Translations under genes and position numbers: made by a program
Notes under the pieces: generated by a model
Databases searched by the model: none
What the model was told of the DNA's origin: nothing
Seen by the model: only the letters and a program-made list of their open reading frames with translations
In this document: piece after piece, positions 45,098 to 55,313 of the stretch
Layout: each line of letters starts with the position of its first letter
Numbering within the stretch: the first letter of the stretch is position 1
Assembly: GCF_025564065.1 (NCBI RefSeq)
Contig: NZ_JAMGZK010000055.1
Span: 62,001 to 126,000, forward strand
DNA: 64,000 bases
From: Silvania hatchlandensis
GTDB taxonomy: Bacteria; Pseudomonadota; Gammaproteobacteria; Enterobacterales; Enterobacteriaceae
Reading direction: 5' to 3'

Positions 45098-47794
45098 ATG
45101 ACTGATGTAACTGTAAAAACGCTGGCTGCTGAAATTCAGACCTCCGTGGATCGCCTGGTACAGCAATTTGCTGATGCAGGGATCCCGAAAGCCGCTGATG
45201 ACTCAGTGACCGCGCAAGAGAAACAAACCTTGTTATCGCACCTGAACCGTGAACACGGTTCGGCGCCTGACAAACTGACGTTACAGCGCAAAACGCGCAG
45301 TACGTTAAACGTTCCTGGTACCGGTGGAAAAAGCAAATCGGTACAAATCGAAGTCCGCAAGACACGCACCTTTGTAAAACGTGATCCGCAAGAGGCTGAA
45401 CGCCTTGCCGCGGAAGAGCAGGCGCAGCGTGAAGCGGAAGACCAAGCTAAGCGTGAGGCGGAAGCAACCGCTAAGCGTGAGGCAGAATTAAAAGCTGAAC
45501 GTGAGGCCGCAGAAAAAGCGAAGCGCGACGCCAGTGATAAAGCGAAGCGCGAAGCTGCGGAAAAAGACAAAGTGAGCAATCAACAGACTGACGATATGAC
45601 CAAAACTGCCCAAACGGATAAAGCCCGTCGCGAAAACGAAGCAGCCGATCTTAAGCGTAAAGCCGAAGAAGAAGCACGCCGCAAGCTTGAAGAAGATGCG
45701 CGTCGTGTTGCTGAAGAAGCCCGCCGTATGGCGGAAGAAAATGCCGGTGTGTGGGCAGAGCAAGAGAAAGCTAAAGGTGAAGAGGATAAGAGCGATTATC
45801 ACGTCACCACTTCTCAGCACGCACGCCAGGCTGAAGACGAAAACGACCGTGAAGTTGAAGCGGGTCGTAGCCGTGCGCGTACTGCGACAAAAGCTGCCCG
45901 TCCTCAGAAGAAAGGTAACAAGCACTCTGAGTCTAAAGCTGACCGTGAAGAAGCACGTGCAGCGGGACGCGGTGGTAAAGGCGGCAAACGTAAAGGTTCC
46001 GCACTGCAGCAGGGCTTCCAGAAGCCAGCGCAGGCCGTTAACCGTGACGTTGTGATCGGCGAAACCATCACTGTTGGCGAACTGGCTAACAAGATGGCGG
46101 TTAAAGGCTCTCAGGTCATCAAAGCGATGATGAAGCTGGGCGCAATGGCCACCATCAACCAGGTTATCGACCAGGAAACCGCACAGCTGGTTGCCGAAGA
46201 GATGGGCCACAAAGTTATCCTGCGTCGTGAAAACGAGCTGGAAGAAGCGGTAATGAGCGACCGTGACACTGGCGCAGCGGCAGAAGCCCGCGCACCGGTT
46301 GTAACCATCATGGGTCACGTTGACCACGGTAAAACCTCTCTGCTGGACTACATTCGTTCCACGAAAGTCGCCTCTGGCGAAGCGGGCGGCATTACCCAGC
46401 ACATCGGTGCTTATCACGTTGAAACTGACAACGGGATGATCACCTTCCTGGATACCCCGGGTCACGCCGCGTTTACCTCGATGCGTGCTCGTGGTGCTCA
46501 GGCAACGGATATCGTTGTTCTGGTTGTAGCAGCAGACGATGGCGTGATGCCACAGACTATCGAAGCTATCCAGCACGCGAAAGCGGCGCAGGTGCCGGTT
46601 GTTGTTGCAGTGAACAAAATCGATAAGCCTGAAGCGGACATGGATCGCGTTAAAAACGAGCTGTCCCAGTACGGTGTTATGCCGGAAGAGTGGGGCGGTG
46701 AGTCTCAGTTCATCCCAGTATCTGCAAAAGTGGGTACCGGTATTGATGACCTGCTGAACGCTATCCTGCTGCAGGCTGAAGTTCTGGAGCTGAAAGCGGT
46801 TCGCAACGGTATGGCGAGCGGCGCGGTAATCGAATCCTTCCTGGATAAAGGCCGTGGCCCGGTCGCAACCGTTCTGGTTCGCGAAGGTACCCTGAACAAG
46901 GGCGATATCGTGCTGTGTGGCTTCGAATATGGCCGTGTTCGTGCAATGCGTGACGAACTGGGTCGTGAAGTTCTGGAAGCGGGTCCGTCCATTCCGGTGG
47001 AAATCCTGGGTCTGTCCGGTGTTCCGGCAGCCGGTGATGAAGTGACCGTTGTGCGTGACGAGAAAAAAGCGCGTGAAGTTGCACTGTATCGTCAGGGCAA
47101 ATTCCGTGAAGTTAAGCTGGCTCGTCAGCAGAAATCCAAACTCGAGAACATGTTCGCCAACATGACCGAAGGCGAAGTTCACGAAGTGAACGTCGTACTG
47201 AAGGCAGACGTTCAGGGTTCCGTAGAAGCGATTTCCGATTCCTTACTGAAACTGTCTACCGACGAAGTGAAAGTGAAGATCATCGGTTCTGGCGTAGGTG
47301 GTATCACCGAAACCGACGCAACCCTGGCTGCGGCTTCCAACGCAATTCTGGTTGGCTTTAACGTACGTGCTGACGCATCTGCGCGTAAAGTTATCGACTC
47401 CGAAAGCCTGGATCTGCGCTACTACTCCGTCATCTATCATCTGATCGACGAAGTGAAAGCGGCGATGAGCGGCATGCTGTCTCCGGAACTGAAACAGCAG
47501 ATCATCGGTCTGGCTGAAGTGCGCGACGTGTTCAAATCACCGAAATTCGGTGCAATCGCGGGCTGTATGGTTACCGAAGGCACGATCAAACGTCACAACC
47601 CAATCCGCGTACTGCGCGACAACGTGGTTATCTATGAAGGCGAGCTGGAATCCCTGCGCCGCTTCAAAGATGACGTTAACGAAGTCCGTAACGGCATGGA
47701 ATGTGGTATCGGCGTTAAGAACTACAACGACGTTCGCGTTGGCGACATGATCGAAGTGTTCGAAATCATCGAGATCAAACGTAGCATCGATTAA
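45098..47794 (+). CDS. infB: Translation initiation factor IF-2
   Basis: GTPase that brings fMet-tRNA to the 30S subunit and promotes subunit joining. The 898-residue protein has an N-terminal IF2N domain, a long charged linker rich in AKREAE-type repeats (about 100-290), a second IF2N domain, and the G domain with [15 protein letters not shown] and NKID, then domains II-IV. In-frame internal starts matching the E. coli IF2-2 and IF2-3 forms are visible: GTG at codon 159 (SNQQTDDM) and ATG at codon 167. It is about eight residues longer than E. coli IF2, in the linker. Confidence 0.98.
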   Translation: MTDVTVKTLAAEIQTSVDRLVQQFADAGIPKAADDSVTAQEKQTLLSHLNREHGSAPDKLTLQRKTRSTLNVPGTGGKSKSVQIEVRKTRTFVKRDPQEAERLAAEEQAQREAEDQAKREAEATAKREAELKAEREAAEKAKRDASDKAKREAAEKDKVSNQQTDDMTKTAQTDKARRENEAADLKRKAEEEARRKLEEDARRVAEEARRMAEENAGVWAEQEKAKGEEDKSDYHVTTSQHARQAEDENDREVEAGRSRARTATKAARPQKKGNKHSESKADREEARAAGRGGKGGKRKGSALQQGFQKPAQAVNRDVVIGETITVGELANKMAVKGSQVIKAMMKLGAMATINQVIDQETAQLVAEEMGHKVILRRENELEEAVMSDRDTGAAAEARAPVVTIMGHVDHGKTSLLDYIRSTKVASGEAGGITQHIGAYHVETDNGMITFLDTPGHAAFTSMRARGAQATDIVVLVVAADDGVMPQTIEAIQHAKAAQVPVVVAVNKIDKPEADMDRVKNELSQYGVMPEEWGGESQFIPVSAKVGTGIDDLLNAILLQAEVLELKAVRNGMASGAVIESFLDKGRGPVATVLVREGTLNKGDIVLCGFEYGRVRAMRDELGREVLEAGPSIPVEILGLSGVPAAGDEVTVVRDEKKAREVALYRQGKFREVKLARQQKSKLENMFANMTEGEVHEVNVVLKADVQGSVEAISDSLLKLSTDEVKVKIIGSGVGGITETDATLAAASNAILVGFNVRADASARKVIDSESLDLRYYSVIYHLIDEVKAAMSGMLSPELKQQIIGLAEVRDVFKSPKFGAIAGCMVTEGTIKRHNPIRVLRDNVVIYEGELESLRRFKDDVNEVRNGMECGIGVKNYNDVRVGDMIEVFEIIEIKRSID

Positions 47795-47819
47795 TCTTCA
47801 CAAGATTAATGGAATCAAG

Positions 47820-47845
47820 GCCGGGTAAGCGAAGCGCCACCCGGC
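47820..47845. repeat. REP-like palindrome between infB and rbfA
   Basis: GCCGGGT and ACCCGGC outer arms around AAGCGAAGCGCC. It has the same layout as the element at 352-377 and sits directly upstream of a terminator-like hairpin. Confidence 0.75.
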
Positions 47846-47855
47846 AAGAATTATC

Positions 47856-47880
47856 AAAAGGGGCTTTTAGCCCCTTTTTT
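47856..47880 (+). terminator. Terminator-like hairpin between infB and rbfA
   Basis: AAAAGGGGC and GCCCCTTTT around TTTTA with extra T residues. It lies 17 bases before rbfA, so it would limit read-through from nusA-infB into rbfA-truB. Confidence 0.8.
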
Positions 47881-47896
47881 GTCTGGAGAATTTATT

Positions 47897-48298
47897 ATGG
47901 CGAAAGAATTTGGTCGCCCACAGCGCGTTTCCCAGGAGATGCAAAAAGAGATCGCTATCATCCTGCAGCGCGAAATTAAAGACCCGCGCCTGGGCATGAT
48001 GACGACCGTATCCGGTGTTGAAGTGTCTCGCGATCTGGCCTATGCCAAAGTGTTCGTGACCTTCCTGAACGATAAAGATGAAGCGGCAGTTAAGCTCGGC
48101 ATCAAGGCACTGCAGGATGCGTCTGGCTTTATCCGCTCTCTGCTCGGCAAAGCGATGCGCCTGCGTATCGTGCCGGAACTGACCTTCTTCTACGACAACT
48201 CACTGGTCGAAGGGATGCGCATGTCCAACCTGGTCACCAGCGTGGTGAAACAGGATGATGAGCGTCGTGTAAACCCGGACGATAGCAAGGAGGACTGA
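47897..48298 (+). CDS. rbfA: 30S ribosome-binding factor RbfA
   Basis: Cold-shock-important KH-fold protein that binds pre-30S near 16S helix 1. From the ATG before [10 protein letters not shown] it has 133 residues, the E. coli length. Its stop overlaps the truB ATG (TGATG). A six-codon upstream extension would begin inside the terminator. Confidence 0.96.
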   Translation: MAKEFGRPQRVSQEMQKEIAIILQREIKDPRLGMMTTVSGVEVSRDLAYAKVFVTFLNDKDEAAVKLGIKALQDASGFIRSLLGKAMRLRIVPELTFFYDNSLVEGMRMSNLVTSVVKQDDERRVNPDDSKED

Positions 48299-49242
48299 TG
48301 AGTCGTCCTCGTCGTCGCGGTCGCGACGTGCACGGCGTCCTGTTGCTGGATAAACCTCAGGGGGCCTCCAGCAACGACGTGCTGCAAAAAGTAAAGCGTC
48401 TCTATAATGCCAACCGTGCCGGGCATACCGGCGCGCTGGATCCGCTGGCGACGGGCATGCTGCCGGTTTGCCTGGGCGAAGCGACGAAGTTTTCCCAGTA
48501 TCTGCTGGATTCGGACAAGCGCTACCGCGTGATTGCGAAGCTGGGTCAACGCACCGATACCTCCGATGCGGATGGTTTGGTCGTTGAAGAGCGTCCAGTG
48601 ACGTTCACTGCTGAGCAGCTTGATGCGGCTCTGGACAGTTTCCGTGGCGACATCCAGCAAGTACCGTCGATGTACTCTGCGCTGAAATATCAGGGCAAGA
48701 AACTCTACGAATACGCGCGTCAGGGTATCGACGTGCCGCGCGAAGCCCGCCCAATCACGGTCTATGAACTGCTGTTTATTCGTCACGAAGGTGATGAGCT
48801 GGAACTGGAAGTGCACTGTTCAAAAGGCACTTACATCCGCACCATCATCGACGATCTGGGTGAAAAACTGGGCTGTGGTGCGCACGTTATTTATCTGCGC
48901 CGTCTGGCCGTGAGTAAATATCCGGCGGAACGTATGGTCACGCTGGAGCAGTTGCATGCGCTGGTTGAACAGGCGCAGGAGCAGGACATCCCGGCAGCTG
49001 ATTTACTGGATCCGCTGCTGATGCCAATGGACAGTCCGGCGTCGGACTACCCGGTGGTGAATCTGCCGTTAACCTCGTCCGTGTACTTTAAAAACGGTAA
49101 TCCGGTTCGCACGCCTGACGTCCCTTATCAAGGGCTGGTGCGGGTGACGGAAGGTGAGCACAACGCCTTTATCGGCATGGGTGAAATTGACGACGAAGGG
49201 CGCGTTGCTCCGCGTCGTCTGGTGGTTGAATATCCGGCATAA
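48298..49242 (+). CDS. truB: tRNA pseudouridine-55 synthase TruB
   Basis: Converts U55 of elongator tRNAs to pseudouridine and acts as a tRNA chaperone. The 314-residue protein has the catalytic aspartate in [15 protein letters not shown] and a C-terminal PUA domain. Its start overlaps rbfA. The rpsO promoter lies just after the stop. Confidence 0.97.
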   Translation: MSRPRRRGRDVHGVLLLDKPQGASSNDVLQKVKRLYNANRAGHTGALDPLATGMLPVCLGEATKFSQYLLDSDKRYRVIAKLGQRTDTSDADGLVVEERPVTFTAEQLDAALDSFRGDIQQVPSMYSALKYQGKKLYEYARQGIDVPREARPITVYELLFIRHEGDELELEVHCSKGTYIRTIIDDLGEKLGCGAHVIYLRRLAVSKYPAERMVTLEQLHALVEQAQEQDIPAADLLDPLLMPMDSPASDYPVVNLPLTSSVYFKNGNPVRTPDVPYQGLVRVTEGEHNAFIGMGEIDDEGRVAPRRLVVEYPA

Positions 49243-49256
49243 GCTGACGGCTTACC

Positions 49257-49285
49257 TTGCGATAAGCAGGGGAGGCGGGTAGAAT
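49257..49285 (+). promoter_or_regulatory. Predicted rpsO promoter
   Basis: TTGCGA, a 17-base spacer and TAGAAT, about 110 bases upstream of the rpsO start. Confidence 0.65.
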
Positions 49286-49316
49286 ATTGCCGCTTAACGT
49301 CTGGCAAATTGTTTAA

Positions 49317-49664
<348 letters not shown>

Positions 49665-49680
49665 GTCTTGCGAGTTTCAG

Positions 49681-49707
49681 AAAAGGGGGCCTTATGGCCC
49701 CTTTTTT
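49681..49707 (+). terminator. Rho-independent terminator after rpsO
   Basis: GGGGCC-TTAT-GGCCCC extended by A/T pairs, with a T run. In E. coli the equivalent hairpin is partial and some transcripts continue into pnp. Confidence 0.85.
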
Positions 49708-49778
49708 CAACCAGGCCGCAGCAATTCACTGGAAACTAATGTATTGTTGCTATCAATGATCTTCATTGCAGAGGTTCG

Positions 49779-49830
49779 CGCGGCTAATGAGAGGCTTTAC
49801 CCATTTGGGTTAAGGTTGTCATTAGTCGCG
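49779..49830 (+). promoter_or_regulatory. pnp leader hairpin, RNase III/PNPase autoregulation site
   Basis: CGCGGCTAATGA pairs with TCATTAGTCGCG (one G-T pair) about 75 bases before the pnp start. In E. coli, RNase III cuts this long leader duplex and PNPase then degrades the remaining strand, controlling its own synthesis. Confidence 0.8.
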
Positions 49831-49906
49831 AGGATGCGAAGAAGGTCCTGTTTTAACGTCAGCACGCCTCTGGTGTGCTGTCATTCATTTAAGAAAGGAC
49901 AGAATC

Positions 49907-52039
49907 TTGCTGAATCCGATCGTTCGCAAATTCCAGTACGGTCAGCACACCGTTACGCTGGAAACCGGTATGATGGCGCGTCAGGCCACTGCTGCCGTTA
50001 TGGTTAGCATGGATGACACTGCTGTATTCGTGACCGTGGTAGGCCAGAAAAAAACCAAGCCGGGCCAGGACTTCTTCCCGCTGACCGTTAACTATCAGGA
50101 GCGTACTTACGCTGCTGGTAAAATCCCGGGTGGCTTCTTCCGTCGTGAAGGCCGTCCAAGCGAAGGCGAAACCCTGATTGCGCGTCTGATTGACCGCCCG
50201 GTTCGCCCGCTGTTCCCGGAAGGTTTCATTAACGAAGTTCAGGTTATTGCTACCGTTGTTTCCGTTAACCCACAGGTTAACCCGGATATCGTGGCGATGA
50301 TCGGTGCCTCTGCGGCCCTGTCACTGTCTGGTCTTCCGTTCAACGGCCCAATTGGTTCTGCACGTGTGGGTTACATCAATGACCAGTACGTTCTGAACCC
50401 AACTCAGGATGAGCTGAAAGAAAGTAAGCTGGACCTGGTTGTTGCCGGTACCGAAGCTGCAGTACTGATGGTTGAATCCGAAGCAGAACTGCTGAGCGAA
50501 GACCAGATGCTGGGCGCTGTGGTCTTTGGCCACGAGCAGCAGCAGATCGTTATCCAGAACATCAACGAACTGGTGAAAGAAGCCGGTAAACCACGTTGGG
50601 ACTGGCAGCCAGAAGCAGTGAACGAAGCGCTGAACGCGCGCGTTGCAGCCCAGGCTGAAGCACGTCTGAGCGATGCATACCGCATCACTGACAAACAAGC
50701 GCGTTATGCGCAGGTTGACGTCATCAAAGCTGAAGCCATTGCGGCACTGGTTGCAGAAGATGAATCCCTGGACGCTAACGAGCTGGGCGAAATTCTGCAC
50801 GCTATCGAGAAAAACGTTGTTCGTAGCCGCGTTCTGGCAGGCGAGCCGCGTATCGATGGCCGTGAAAAAGACATGATCCGTGGTCTGGATGTGCGTACTG
50901 GCGTGCTGCCACGTACTCACGGTTCTGCACTGTTCACCCGTGGCGAAACTCAGGCGCTGGTTACCGCGACTCTGGGTACTGCACGTGACGCGCAGAACAT
51001 CGACGAACTGATGGGCGATCGCACTGACAGCTTCCTGTTCCACTACAACTTCCCTCCGTACTGCGTAGGTGAAACCGGTATGGTTGGCTCGCCGAAGCGT
51101 CGTGAAATTGGTCACGGTCGTCTGGCGAAGCGCGGCGTACTGGCTGTAATGCCAGATTCTGACAAATTCCCGTACACCGTTCGTGTGGTTTCTGAAATCA
51201 CCGAATCTAACGGTTCTTCTTCCATGGCTTCCGTATGTGGCGCATCTCTGGCGCTGATGGATGCAGGCGTGCCGATCAAAGCCGCTGTTGCGGGTATCGC
51301 AATGGGTCTGGTGAAAGAAGGCGAGAACTTCGTGGTTCTGTCTGACATCCTGGGCGATGAAGATCACCTGGGTGATATGGACTTCAAAGTGGCGGGTTCC
51401 CGCGACGGTATCTCTGCGCTGCAGATGGATATCAAAATTGAAGGTATCACCAAAGAGATCATGCACGCTGCACTGAACCAGGCTAAAGGTGCGCGTCTGC
51501 ACATCCTGAGCGTGATGGAACAGGCGATTAACGCGCCACGTGGCGATATTTCTCAGTTCGCACCTCGTATCCACACCATTAAGATCAGCCCGGACAAGAT
51601 CAAAGACGTGATCGGTAAAGGCGGTTCTGTTATCCGTGCTCTGACCGAAGAGACCGGCACCACCATCGAAATCGAAGATGACGGTACTGTGAAGATCGCA
51701 GCGACCGACGGTGAAAAAGCGAAATTCGCTATCCGTCGTATCGAAGAGATCACTGCAGAGATCGAAGTGGGCCGCATCTACAATGGTAAAGTGACCCGTA
51801 TCGTTGACTTTGGCGCATTCGTTGCCATCGGTGGCGGTAAAGAAGGTCTGGTTCACATCTCTCAGATCGCTGACAAGCGCGTTGAGAAAGTGACCGATTA
51901 CCTGCAGATGAATCAGGAAGTACCGGTTAAAGTTCTGGAAGTTGACCGCCAGGGCCGTATCCGTCTGAGCATTAAAGAAGCGACCGAGCAGTCCCCTACC
52001 GCTGCGCCGGAAGCTCCGGCTAGCCAACAGGGCGAGTAA
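49907..52039 (+). CDS. pnp: Polynucleotide phosphorylase
   Basis: Trimeric 3'-5' phosphorolytic exoribonuclease and degradosome component. The 710-residue protein has two RNase PH domains separated by a helical domain, then KH ([13 protein letters not shown], about 555-615) and S1 (about 620-690) RNA-binding domains and an Ala/Pro-rich tail. The start is TTG, as in E. coli, nine bases after an AAAGGA site. Its neighbours nlpI, yrbN and deaD are also cold- and RNA-decay-related. Confidence 0.98.
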   Translation: MLNPIVRKFQYGQHTVTLETGMMARQATAAVMVSMDDTAVFVTVVGQKKTKPGQDFFPLTVNYQERTYAAGKIPGGFFRREGRPSEGETLIARLIDRPVRPLFPEGFINEVQVIATVVSVNPQVNPDIVAMIGASAALSLSGLPFNGPIGSARVGYINDQYVLNPTQDELKESKLDLVVAGTEAAVLMVESEAELLSEDQMLGAVVFGHEQQQIVIQNINELVKEAGKPRWDWQPEAVNEALNARVAAQAEARLSDAYRITDKQARYAQVDVIKAEAIAALVAEDESLDANELGEILHAIEKNVVRSRVLAGEPRIDGREKDMIRGLDVRTGVLPRTHGSALFTRGETQALVTATLGTARDAQNIDELMGDRTDSFLFHYNFPPYCVGETGMVGSPKRREIGHGRLAKRGVLAVMPDSDKFPYTVRVVSEITESNGSSSMASVCGASLALMDAGVPIKAAVAGIAMGLVKEGENFVVLSDILGDEDHLGDMDFKVAGSRDGISALQMDIKIEGITKEIMHAALNQAKGARLHILSVMEQAINAPRGDISQFAPRIHTIKISPDKIKDVIGKGGSVIRALTEETGTTIEIEDDGTVKIAATDGEKAKFAIRRIEEITAEIEVGRIYNGKVTRIVDFGAFVAIGGGKEGLVHISQIADKRVEKVTDYLQMNQEVPVKVLEVDRQGRIRLSIKEATEQSPTAAPEAPASQQGE

Positions 52040-52050
52040 GCTTGCCGTTT

Positions 52051-52077
52051 GCCCTCCGCGTATGCGGAGGGCTTGTT
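52051..52077 (+). terminator. Hairpin after pnp
   Basis: Perfect GCCCTCCGC-GTAT-GCGGAGGGC followed by TTGTTAT. The T-tract is imperfect, so it is probably partial and allows read-through into nlpI. Confidence 0.7.
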
Positions 52078-52149
52078 ATCAGGCAGGACGCCTTGTTGAG
52101 CCGCCGGGGGACAGGACGTTCATCCAATAGTTGTCTTCGGGAGTGGGAA

Positions 52150-53034
52150 ATGAAGCCTTTTCTGCGCTGGTGTTTCGTTGCGACAGCTTTGACGCTGGCA
52201 GGATGCAGCAACTCTGCCTGGCGTAAAAGTGAAGTCCTCGCAGTGCCACTGCAACCGACTTTGCAGCAGGAAGTGATTCTGGCACGCATGGAACAAATTC
52301 TTGCCAGTCGGGCTTTAACCGATGATGAACGCGCACAGCTTTTATATGAGCGCGGAGTGTTGTATGATAGTCTCGGTCTGAGGGCACTGGCGCGAAATGA
52401 TTTTTCACAAGCGTTAGCGATCCGACCGGATATGCCGGAAGTATTCAATTACTTAGGCATTTATTTAACGCAGGCAGGCAATTTTGATGCTGCCTATGAA
52501 GCGTTTGATTCTGTACTTGAGCTTGATCCAACTTACAACTACGCGCACTTGAATCGCGGTATCGCCCTCTATTACGGCGGTCGTGACAAGCTAGCGCAAG
52601 ATGATCTGCTGGCGTTTTATCAAGACGATCCTAATGATCCTTTCCGTAGCCTGTGGCTTTACGTCGTTGAGCAGAAGCTCGATCCGAAGCAGGCAAAAGA
52701 GGCGTTAAATCAGCGCTTCGACAAATCGGACAAGGAACAATGGGGATGGAATATTGTCGAGTTCTACCTGGGGAACATTAGCGAAGCAACGCTGATGGAA
52801 CGCCTCAAGGCGGACGCAACGGATAACACCTCGCTCGCTGAGCATCTCAGTGAAACCAACTTCTATTTAGGTAAGTACTACCTAAGTCTGGGGGATATGG
52901 ACAGCGCCACGGCACTGTTCAAATTAGCGGTTGCTAACAACGTACACAACTATGTTGAGCACCGTTATGCATTGTTGGAATTATCGCTCTTGGGCCAGGA
53001 GCATGACGACCTGGCAGAATCGGACCAGCAATAG
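52150..53034 (+). CDS. nlpI: Outer-membrane lipoprotein NlpI
   Basis: TPR lipoprotein that recruits Prc protease to degrade the endopeptidase MepS and coordinates peptidoglycan enzymes. The 294-residue protein has a lipobox LAGC (Cys19) and several TPR motifs (about 62-200; [45 protein letters not shown]). The start MKPFLRWCF is correct because the signal peptide begins there; 36 upstream in-frame codons are rejected. Confidence 0.97.
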   Translation: MKPFLRWCFVATALTLAGCSNSAWRKSEVLAVPLQPTLQQEVILARMEQILASRALTDDERAQLLYERGVLYDSLGLRALARNDFSQALAIRPDMPEVFNYLGIYLTQAGNFDAAYEAFDSVLELDPTYNYAHLNRGIALYYGGRDKLAQDDLLAFYQDDPNDPFRSLWLYVVEQKLDPKQAKEALNQRFDKSDKEQWGWNIVEFYLGNISEATLMERLKADATDNTSLAEHLSETNFYLGKYYLSLGDMDSATALFKLAVANNVHNYVEHRYALLELSLLGQEHDDLAESDQQ

Positions 53035-53145
53035 CTGACGTCAACACATCAGCCCGTAATCATTTTTTTTGATTGCCATCATCTTAACGGGTGAGGGCGT
53101 TGTTGTTCGTCAATACACCTACTTTGAGCCGGTTCACACTTTTCA

Positions 53146-53226
53146 ATGAAAATTGCTAATCATTTTCACGACGAGTTATGTAGACTGGCCGCCATTAATA
53201 TCGAGGCACTTGTACTACATGGCTGA
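53146..53226 (+). CDS. yrbN: Small protein YrbN (26 residues)
   Basis: A 26-codon frame beginning [14 protein letters not shown] and ending LVLHG, nearly identical to the small E. coli protein YrbN found in the same place upstream of deaD. It overlaps the deaD start by 8 bases (its TGA lies inside deaD), which suggests translational coupling of deaD to yrbN. The function is unknown; it could be a leader peptide or a small protein in its own right. Confidence 0.85.
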   Translation: MKIANHFHDELCRLAAINIEALVLHG

Positions 53227-55171
53227 ATTCGAAACCACTTTTGCAGATCTGGGCCTGAAGGCTCCTATCCTTGAATCCCTTAACGATCTGGGTTACGAAA
53301 AACCATCTCCGATCCAGGCAGAATGTATCCCGCATTTGCTGTCTGGTCGTGACGTGCTGGGCATGGCCCAGACTGGTAGCGGTAAAACTGCGGCGTTCTC
53401 GCTGCCGCTGCTGAACAACATCGATCCCGATCTGCGTGCACCGCAGATCCTCGTCCTGGCTCCGACCCGTGAACTGGCTGTTCAGGTTGCGGAAGCAATG
53501 ACTGAGTTCTCTAAACATATGCGCGGCGTAAACGTGGTTGCCCTGTACGGCGGCCAGCGTTATGACGTGCAGTTACGCGCCCTGCGTCAGGGCCCACAGA
53601 TCGTCGTCGGTACGCCGGGTCGTCTGCTGGATCACCTGAAACGCGGTACGCTGGATCTCTCTAAACTGAGCGGTCTGGTACTGGATGAAGCTGACGAAAT
53701 GCTCCGCATGGGCTTCATCGAAGACGTAGAAACTATTATGGCGCAGATCCCAGAAGGTCATCAGACCGCTCTGTTCTCTGCAACCATGCCAGAAGCGATT
53801 CGTCGTATTACCCGTCGCTTCATGAAGGATCCGCAGGAAGTGCGTATCCAGTCCAGCGTAACCACTCGCCCGGACATCAGCCAGACTTTCTGGTCTGTAC
53901 ATGGCATGCGTAAGAACGAAGCGCTGGTGCGTTTCCTGGAAGCAGAAGATTTTGATGCGGCGATTATCTTCGTTCGTACCAAAAATGCGACCCTGGAAGT
54001 GGCAGAAGCACTGGAGCGTAGCGGCTATAACAGCGCAGCGCTGAACGGCGACATGAACCAGTCCCTGCGTGAGCAGACTCTGGAACGTCTGAAAGACGGC
54101 CGTCTGGACATCCTGATTGCAACCGACGTGGCAGCACGTGGTCTGGACGTTGAACGTATCAGCCTGGTTGTAAACTACGACATCCCAATGGATTCCGAGT
54201 CTTACGTTCACCGTATCGGTCGTACCGGTCGTGCGGGTCGTGCTGGCCGTGCGCTGCTGTTCGTTGAGAACCGCGAGCGTCGTCTGCTGCGTAACATTGA
54301 ACGCACCATGAAGCTGACCATTCCAGAAGCAGACCTGCCAAACGCAGAGCTGCTGGGCAAACGCCGTCTGGAGAAGTTCGCCGCGAAAGTACAGCAGCAG
54401 CTGGAAAGCAGCGATCTGGATCAGTACCGTGCGCTGCTGACGCAAATTAAGCCGAGCGTAGAAGGCGAAGAGCTGGACGTTGAAACGCTGGCTGCAGCAC
54501 TGCTGAAAATGGCTCAGGGCGAACGCGCTCTGATCGTTCCAGCAGATGCACCAATGCGTCCTAAGCGTGAATTCCGTGAACGTGATGAGCGTTTCGAGCG
54601 TCGCGATCGTAATGACCGTGGTGACCGTAACGATCGTGGTCCACGTGGCGACCGTCCTGAACGTGCAGCGGGTGCTGCAGGTGAAGACCGTCCACGTCGT
54701 GAACGTCGTGATGCTGGCGAGATGGAACTTTACCGCATTGAAGTGGGCCGTGATGATGGTGTTGAAGTTCGTCACATCGTTGGCGCTATCGCTAACGAAG
54801 GCGACATCAGCAGCCGTTACATCGGTAACATCAAGCTGTTCGGTACTCACTCTACCATCGAGCTGCCAAAAGGCATGCCGGGCGAGGTTCTGCAGCACTT
54901 TACCCGTACCCGCATCCTGAACAAGCCGATGAACATGCAGCTGATGGGTGATGCCCAGCCGCGTCCTGACCGTGGACCTCGTCGCGAAGGCGATCGTCCT
55001 GCTGGCGAACGTCGTAGCTTCGGCGGCGGCGAGCGTCGTGAAGGTGGTCGTGGTCCTCGTCGTGATGGCGCAGCACCGGCAGGTGCAGGCCGCTTCAGCG
55101 GTGAGCGTCGCGAAAACCGCGGCCCACGTCGCGAAGATGGCGGTGCTCCTACCCGTCGTCGTGACGCGTAA
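53219..55171 (+). CDS. deaD: ATP-dependent RNA helicase DeaD/CsdA
   Basis: DEAD-box helicase for ribosome assembly and mRNA decay at low temperature. The 650-residue protein has the Q motif, motif [13 protein letters not shown] in [25 protein letters not shown], a dimerisation domain, an RNA-binding domain (about 480-570) and an Arg/Gly-rich low-complexity tail. The basic linker (about 440-500) and the tail differ from E. coli in length and repeat pattern. The start [11 protein letters not shown] is conserved and overlaps yrbN. Confidence 0.97.
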   Translation: MAEFETTFADLGLKAPILESLNDLGYEKPSPIQAECIPHLLSGRDVLGMAQTGSGKTAAFSLPLLNNIDPDLRAPQILVLAPTRELAVQVAEAMTEFSKHMRGVNVVALYGGQRYDVQLRALRQGPQIVVGTPGRLLDHLKRGTLDLSKLSGLVLDEADEMLRMGFIEDVETIMAQIPEGHQTALFSATMPEAIRRITRRFMKDPQEVRIQSSVTTRPDISQTFWSVHGMRKNEALVRFLEAEDFDAAIIFVRTKNATLEVAEALERSGYNSAALNGDMNQSLREQTLERLKDGRLDILIATDVAARGLDVERISLVVNYDIPMDSESYVHRIGRTGRAGRAGRALLFVENRERRLLRNIERTMKLTIPEADLPNAELLGKRRLEKFAAKVQQQLESSDLDQYRALLTQIKPSVEGEELDVETLAAALLKMAQGERALIVPADAPMRPKREFRERDERFERRDRNDRGDRNDRGPRGDRPERAAGAAGEDRPRRERRDAGEMELYRIEVGRDDGVEVRHIVGAIANEGDISSRYIGNIKLFGTHSTIELPKGMPGEVLQHFTRTRILNKPMNMQLMGDAQPRPDRGPRREGDRPAGERRSFGGGERREGGRGPRRDGAAPAGAGRFSGERRENRGPRREDGGAPTRRRDA

Positions 55172-55186
55172 GCCTTACGCTTCTGA

Positions 55187-55204
55187 CGTAAAGTAATCTA
55201 TACA
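55187..55204 (+). promoter_or_regulatory. Candidate TyrR box upstream of mtr
   Basis: CGTAAA-N6-TATACA matches the TyrR consensus TGTAAA-N6-TTTACA at 10 of 12 positions. It is about 60 bases upstream of the mtr -35 box. E. coli mtr is activated by TyrR with phenylalanine or tyrosine. Confidence 0.5.
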
Positions 55205-55233
55205 GCCCCGATATTTTTATCGGGGCTTTTTTT
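55204..55233 (+). terminator. Rho-independent terminator after deaD
   Basis: AGCCCCGAT and ATCGGGGCT arms with a T-rich loop and a run of seven T residues. Confidence 0.9.
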
Positions 55234-55242
55234 ATTTCTTTT

Positions 55243-55277
55243 GTACTCTTGTACTGGTACAGTGCGACGCATTAACA
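55243..55277 (+). promoter_or_regulatory. mtr promoter with overlapping TrpR operator
   Basis: The dyad GTACTCTTGTACTGGTAC (55243-55260) closely resembles the TrpR operator of E. coli mtr. A promoter of TTGTAC (55249-55254), 17 bases and TAACAT (55272-55277) overlaps it, so TrpR-tryptophan would block polymerase binding. Confidence 0.7.
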
Positions 55278-55313
55278 TTCGGTAGCAACATTATTCACTG
55301 GAGTATTGGCTGT

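Noticed and set aside
45420-45560. Short direct repeats that look array-like
   Set aside because: They encode the AKREAE repeats of the IF2 linker in frame; spacing and sequence are not CRISPR-like.
45488-47182. A 564-codon open frame antisense to infB
   Set aside because: Codon-bias shadow of a highly expressed gene; composition is unlike a real protein and there is no ribosome binding site.
49708-49906. The sRNA SraG, known in E. coli between rpsO and pnp
   Set aside because: The gap is present, but I could not recognise a promoter and terminator pair or the SraG sequence itself, so it is not listed. A covariance search would decide.
50321-52027. A 568-codon open frame antisense to pnp
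   Set aside because: Same cause: the frame mirrors the pnp codons and shows no domain.
52042-52149. A 36-codon N-terminal extension of nlpI
   Set aside because: The lipoprotein signal peptide begins at 52150; the extension would destroy it and overlaps the pnp terminator.
53573-54898. A 441-codon open frame antisense to deaD
   Set aside because: Codon-bias shadow, Thr/Cys-rich and without family features.
55166-55180. GCGTAA-GCC-TTACGC dyad over the deaD stop codon
   Set aside because: A six-base dyad across a stop codon is common by chance, and a strong terminator follows 24 bases later.
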